Positions 62,127 to 64,000 of a stretch of 64,000 nucleotides of DNA are shown here, piece after piece. Position numbers and translations under genes: made by a program. This DNA is from Burkholderia sp. Bp9143 (GTDB lineage: Bacteria; Pseudomonadota; Gammaproteobacteria; Burkholderiales; Burkholderiaceae): NCBI RefSeq assembly GCF_003853645.1, contig NZ_QTPO01000018.1, forward strand, positions 1 through 64,000, given 5' to 3'. The stretch's first letter is position 1. Each line of letters starts with the position of its first letter. A model generated the notes under the pieces. It was not told the DNA's origin. It was given only the letters and a program-made list of their open reading frames with translations, and made no database searches.

Positions 62127-62887
62127 CGTGCACGCTCCGTGGGAAGGCGGGTTTCAGGGGAGCGGGCGCGCCACGCGAAGCGGGCAACCCGAGTGCGCGG
62201 CGGCGCCGCTGCCGCGCCGCGACCCGCGCGGCCCGAGAACAGCCGCCGGCCGATGCGATTGAGCAGCATGCGCAGGGCGATCGACAGCAGCAGATAGATC
62301 GCGGTCACGACGATGTAGATCTCGAACGCACGGAAATTGCGCGACTGGATGAAGTTCGCCGCGTAGGTCAGGTCGGGCACCGAGATCTGCGACACGACCG
62401 CCGAGCCGAGCATCACGATCAGTACCTGCCCGAGCAGCGCGGGGTACACGTTCGCGAGCGCCTGCGGCAGCACGACGTGACCGAACACCTGCCGGCCGTG
62501 CAGCCCGAGCGCCCGCGCCGCCTGCACTTGCCCGTGCGGCACCGATTCGATCCCGGCGCGCAGGATCTCGACCGCGTACGCGCCCAGGTTGACCGTCATG
62601 GCGAGCACGGCCGCCTGCACTTCGTCGATGTGTACGCCGATCCCGGGCAGCCCGAAGAAGATGAAGAACAGCTGGACCAGGAACGGCGTATTGCGGATCA
62701 GCTCGACGTAGGCCGCGACGAGCGCGCGCGCCCAGCGCGGGCCGCCGAGCGCGATCCACGCGCCGCCGGTGCCGATCAGGCCGCCCAGCACGGTGGCGGC
62801 CGCGGTGAGACCGAGCGTCACGCCGATGCCGCGCGCGAGCATGCCGGCGTAGAGGCCGAAGTCGCTGAAGTCGAACACGTAGGTCAT
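62123..62887 (-). CDS. ABC transporter permease 1 (HEAA family)
   Basis: A 254-residue permease with about five helices, RNTPFLVQLFFIFFGLP and EAA loop [30 protein letters not shown]. The last 40 residues are Arg/Ala-rich and unlike a membrane segment. It follows the binding-protein gene after 43 bp. Confidence 0.9.
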   Translation of the reverse strand: MTYVFDFSDFGLYAGMLARGIGVTLGLTAAATVLGGLIGTGGAWIALGGPRWARALVAAYVELIRNTPFLVQLFFIFFGLPGIGVHIDEVQAAVLAMTVNLGAYAVEILRAGIESVPHGQVQAARALGLHGRQVFGHVVLPQALANVYPALLGQVLIVMLGSAVVSQISVPDLTYAANFIQSRNFRAFEIYIVVTAIYLLLSIALRMLLNRIGRRLFSGRAGRGAAAAPPRTRVARFAWRARSPETRLPTERAR

Positions 62888-62930
62888 CGCGATGCCTTTC
62901 GTCGTGAATGCGGGGCGGAGGCGGTGCGCA

Positions 62931-63755
62931 TCACAGATCGGCCGGCAGTGCCGCGTGCAGCCACTTCTGCGACAACGTGTTCAGCGTGCCGTTCTTCTTC
63001 GCGCCGGCGATCGCGTCGTTGACCTTCTGCATCAGGCGCGGCTCGTTCTTGTTCAGGCCGACGTGATCGGGCGAGCTGAACAGCGAGAACTTCTGCTCCG
63101 GATCGATCGACGGATGACGCGCGATGATCGTCGCGCCGACGTCGTTGCCGACCACCAGCAATTGCGCCTGTCCCGACAGGAACGCAGCGATCGCGCCGTT
63201 CGGGTCGTCGAAGCGCTTGATCGTCGCGCTGGGCGGCGCGACCTTGCTGACGCTCAGGTCCTCGAGCGTGCCGCGCGCGACCGCGACCGATTTGCCGGCG
63301 AGATCGGCGTTGCCCTTCACGGCCAGCGATTTCGGGCCGAACACCGCGAGGTAGTACGGCGCATACGCGTTCGAGAAGTCGATCACCTTCGCGCGTTCCG
63401 GCGTCTGTCCGACCGACAGCAGCAGGTCGGTCTTGCGGTCGGCGAGATACGCCATCCGGTTGTCGCCGGTGACCTGCACGAGTTCGACTTTCGCGTTGAG
63501 CGCCCGGCCGATCAGGTTCGCCATGTCGATGTCATAGCCTTGCGGCTTCATGTCGGGGCCGATCGAGCCGAACGGCGGGTAGTCCTCGAACACGCCGATG
63601 CGCACGACGCCGGATTTCGCGATCGTGTCGAGCGCGTCGGCATGCGCGAGCGGCGCGAAGGCGGCAAGGCTCGCCGCGCCGGCACAGGCGCAGAGGAGGA
63701 CGGTACGGGCGAGCAGGCGCTGCACGTGACGGGTGGCTTGGGTCGTTGCGTTCAT
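62931..63755 (-). CDS. ABC transporter periplasmic substrate-binding protein (SBP_bac_3)
   Basis: A 274-residue binding protein. A signal peptide (LLARTVLLCACAGAASLAAFAPLAHA) precedes DTIAKSGVVRIGVFEDYPPFGS, then GYDIDMANLIGRALNAKVELV and MAYLADRKTDLLLSVGQTPERAKVIDFSNAY, typical of polar amino-acid binders. It heads the four-gene transporter operon. The ligand is unknown. A link with the sugar-acid cluster next door is possible but not shown. Confidence 0.9.
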   Translation of the reverse strand: MNATTQATRHVQRLLARTVLLCACAGAASLAAFAPLAHADALDTIAKSGVVRIGVFEDYPPFGSIGPDMKPQGYDIDMANLIGRALNAKVELVQVTGDNRMAYLADRKTDLLLSVGQTPERAKVIDFSNAYAPYYLAVFGPKSLAVKGNADLAGKSVAVARGTLEDLSVSKVAPPSATIKRFDDPNGAIAAFLSGQAQLLVVGNDVGATIIARHPSIDPEQKFSLFSSPDHVGLNKNEPRLMQKVNDAIAGAKKNGTLNTLSQKWLHAALPADL

Positions 63756-63796
63756 GGTGAGATCCTCGTTGCTGCGCTGGTGAAAGGGAGGGGAGA

Positions 63797-64000
63797 TCAG
63801 GCGCCGCGGGCGGCGATGAGCTTGCAGGCATGGGCGGGCAATTCCGCGAGTACCGGCATGCCGACGTGGAGGTCGGGGGTCTCGCGCGGCGTCGTCGCGG
63901 CCGTCAGCGTGAAGCCGCGGCAGTCGATCGTCGCTTCGATCGACGCGCCGACGTCGCGCACGAACGAGATCGTGCCGGCCAGCGTATTCGGTGCGGCCGC
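63797..64000 (-). CDS. ABC transporter ATP-binding protein, C-terminal TOBE part (partial)
   Basis: The last 67 codons of a gene cut by the window edge. The product reads AGTISFVRDVGASIEATIDC, a TOBE-domain strand pattern, then GMPVLAELPAHACKLIAARGA and a TGA stop at 63799-63797. TOBE domains sit at the C-terminus of MalK/PotA/FbpC-type ATPases. The gene is on the same strand and only 41 bp upstream of the binding-protein gene at 63755, so it may be the preceding gene of a larger cluster. Confidence 0.7.
   Translation of the reverse strand, partial: AAAPNTLAGTISFVRDVGASIEATIDCRGFTLTAATTPRETPDLHVGMPVLAELPAHACKLIAARGA

Noticed and set aside
1..64000. tRNA, rRNA, CRISPR arrays, intact transposases, riboswitches
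   Set aside because: No stretch with the needed conserved sequence, repeat spacing or protein motifs was found on either strand by reading. Small or degenerate RNAs could be missed.

Overview
The window reads as one stretch of a high-GC betaproteobacterial chromosome, most likely Burkholderia sensu lato. The evidence is several 16-stranded porins of the Burkholderia type, PHB depolymerase and 3-hydroxybutyrate oligomer hydrolase genes, a three-gene pntA1-pntA2-pntB, many catabolic operons with dedicated LysR, IclR and GntR regulators, and strong third-position GC bias. Almost every gene is catabolic or transport, as expected of a secondary replicon. No rRNA, tRNA, CRISPR array or intact mobile element was found.

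Layout. 1-2.46 kb: debris and accessory genes (IS-like repeat at the edge, 3' remnant of a DUF2182 gene, GlxA-type regulator, glutathione transferase, 5' remnant of an NmrA-like gene). 2.45-20.1 kb: a regulon with an IclR regulator and one roughly 15-kb operon. It holds a HisD-fold dehydrogenase, an SDR, IolD, a uronate-dehydrogenase-like enzyme, a 2-hydroxyacid dehydrogenase, an HpcH aldolase, an MFS carrier, a sugar ABC transporter, two Gfo/Idh dehydrogenases (one IolG-like), an IolE-like TIM barrel and a lactonase, followed by a porin. It looks like inositol-type catabolism in which the IolB/IolC/IolJ steps are replaced by an oxidative, lactonase and aldolase route. 20.2-29.4 kb: membrane acyltransferase, porin, and an extracellular PHB-degradation locus (oligomer hydrolase, sigma-54 activator, depolymerase) with two candidate sigma-54 promoters. 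29.3-34.7 kb: an SDR remnant beside an L-idonate-5-dehydrogenase-like gene, the transhydrogenase operon, and a porin.

34.8-51.2 kb is the most unusual part. A Nac-like LysR gene is divergent from an aminotransferase and upstream of genes for a biotin carrier, biotin carboxylase, PxpB, PxpC, a lysine-free carrier-like protein, PxpA, an SDR, an RraA-like protein, a PEP-carboxylase-like protein with altered active-site motifs, an internally deleted GhrB-like reductase and a polar amino-acid ABC transporter. Four promoters share the same architecture: a Nac-like 15-bp box at a fixed distance from the -35 element. This ties all these genes into one regulon, probably a biotin-dependent system for a lactam, ureide or similar amide.

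51.3-59.6 kb: gluconokinase, then a FadR/PdhR-like GntR regulator with five TTGG-N5-CCAA boxes controlling an L-galactonate/L-fuconate route (zinc dehydrogenase, UxaB, fuconate dehydratase, MFS, UxaA) that ends at 2-keto-3-deoxy acids. 59.7-64.0 kb, minus strand: a polar amino-acid-type ABC transporter with a LysR gene, and the 3' end of another ABC ATPase cut by the window edge.
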